Below are positions 63,991-64,000 of a stretch of 64,000 nucleotides of DNA, piece after piece. The notes below the pieces were generated by a model. That model was not told the DNA's origin. It ran no database searches and saw only the letters and a list, made by a program, of their open reading frames with translations. The first letter of the stretch is position 1; every line of letters starts with the position of its first letter. The DNA lies in assembly GCF_041504345.1 (NCBI RefSeq), contig NZ_CP167895.1:124001-188000 (forward strand). The letters are read 5' to 3'. This DNA is from Vibrio sp. BS-M-Sm-2. Its GTDB lineage: Bacteria; Pseudomonadota; Gammaproteobacteria; Enterobacterales; Vibrionaceae. The translations under genes and the position numbers were made by a program.

Positions 63991-64000
63991 GGTAACGAAT

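Overview
The window reads as a Vibrio genome segment (Splendidus/Harveyi-like). The 16S sequence is vibrio-like, the ribosomal spacer carries several tRNA genes in vibrio style, and the gene set (ppsR/ppsA, grxB, ompW, ribB under an FMN riboswitch, a second-chromosome type glgC, many LysR-SDR pairs) is typical of Vibrio. From memory of V. cholerae, ppsA, ompW, ribB and glgC lie on chromosome 2, so I infer chromosome 2 carrying one rRNA operon. That placement is inference.

Layout. 0-9.3 kb: a Bcr/CflA efflux pump, a secreted alpha/beta hydrolase, two AraC-type regulators (one membrane-bound), a cysteine hydrolase, an NhaC-family carrier preceded by tandem MetJ boxes (MetT-like), a keto-acid hydratase, and a divergent DUF3861/MarR pair. 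9.4-13.2 kb: sgrR, then a divergent short transcript unit with a 32-codon SgrT-like ORF and a terminator, then rimK and its protease-like partner. 13.3-25.8 kb: housekeeping and accessory enzymes, a 53-codon GTG-start gene, grxB, the ppsR/ppsA pair and a MATE pump. 25.8-28.2 kb: a visibly AT-rich divergent pair (GDPD-like and EptA/sulfatase-like) whose start codons overlap.

28.4-34.9 kb, minus strand: a complete rRNA operon with P1/P2 promoters and boxA sites, in the order 16S-Glu-Lys-Val-Ala-Val-23S-5S-Ser. 35-40.1 kb: DUF3087, a TrmY-like methyltransferase, and a three-gene minus-strand operon (zinc-ribbon TackOD1/degenerate GGDEF protein, processive GT2 with a frameshift, HlyD-like protein) that looks like a polysaccharide synthase system. 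40.5-43.2 kb: a GWSRGG hydrolase followed by an IS4-family element that split a terminator loop. 43.2-45.5 kb: a Cys-rich permease divergent from ArsR and SigZ, with three matching operators. 45.6-53.2 kb: transporters, a His-rich small protein, PAP2 phosphatase, an FMN riboswitch, a MITE-like repeat and ribB, then an unknown gene with a textbook sigma-54 promoter.

53.2-64 kb: regulator/oxidoreductase pairs (LysR-NmrA, HxlR-SDR, frameshifted LysR-SDR), a cupin protein, a choice-of-anchor I lipoprotein, ompW with a perfect FNR box, a frameshifted glgC and a secreted hypothetical protein.

Three genes (GT2, LysR, glgC) are split by single frameshifts. Those in glgC and GT2 map to or next to five-base G/C runs and need one added base, so base-calling errors are a serious alternative to true pseudogenes. 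The leading candidates for under-described biology are the SgrT-like unit beside sgrR, the TackOD1-GT2-HlyD operon, and the sigma-54-driven gene of unknown function.
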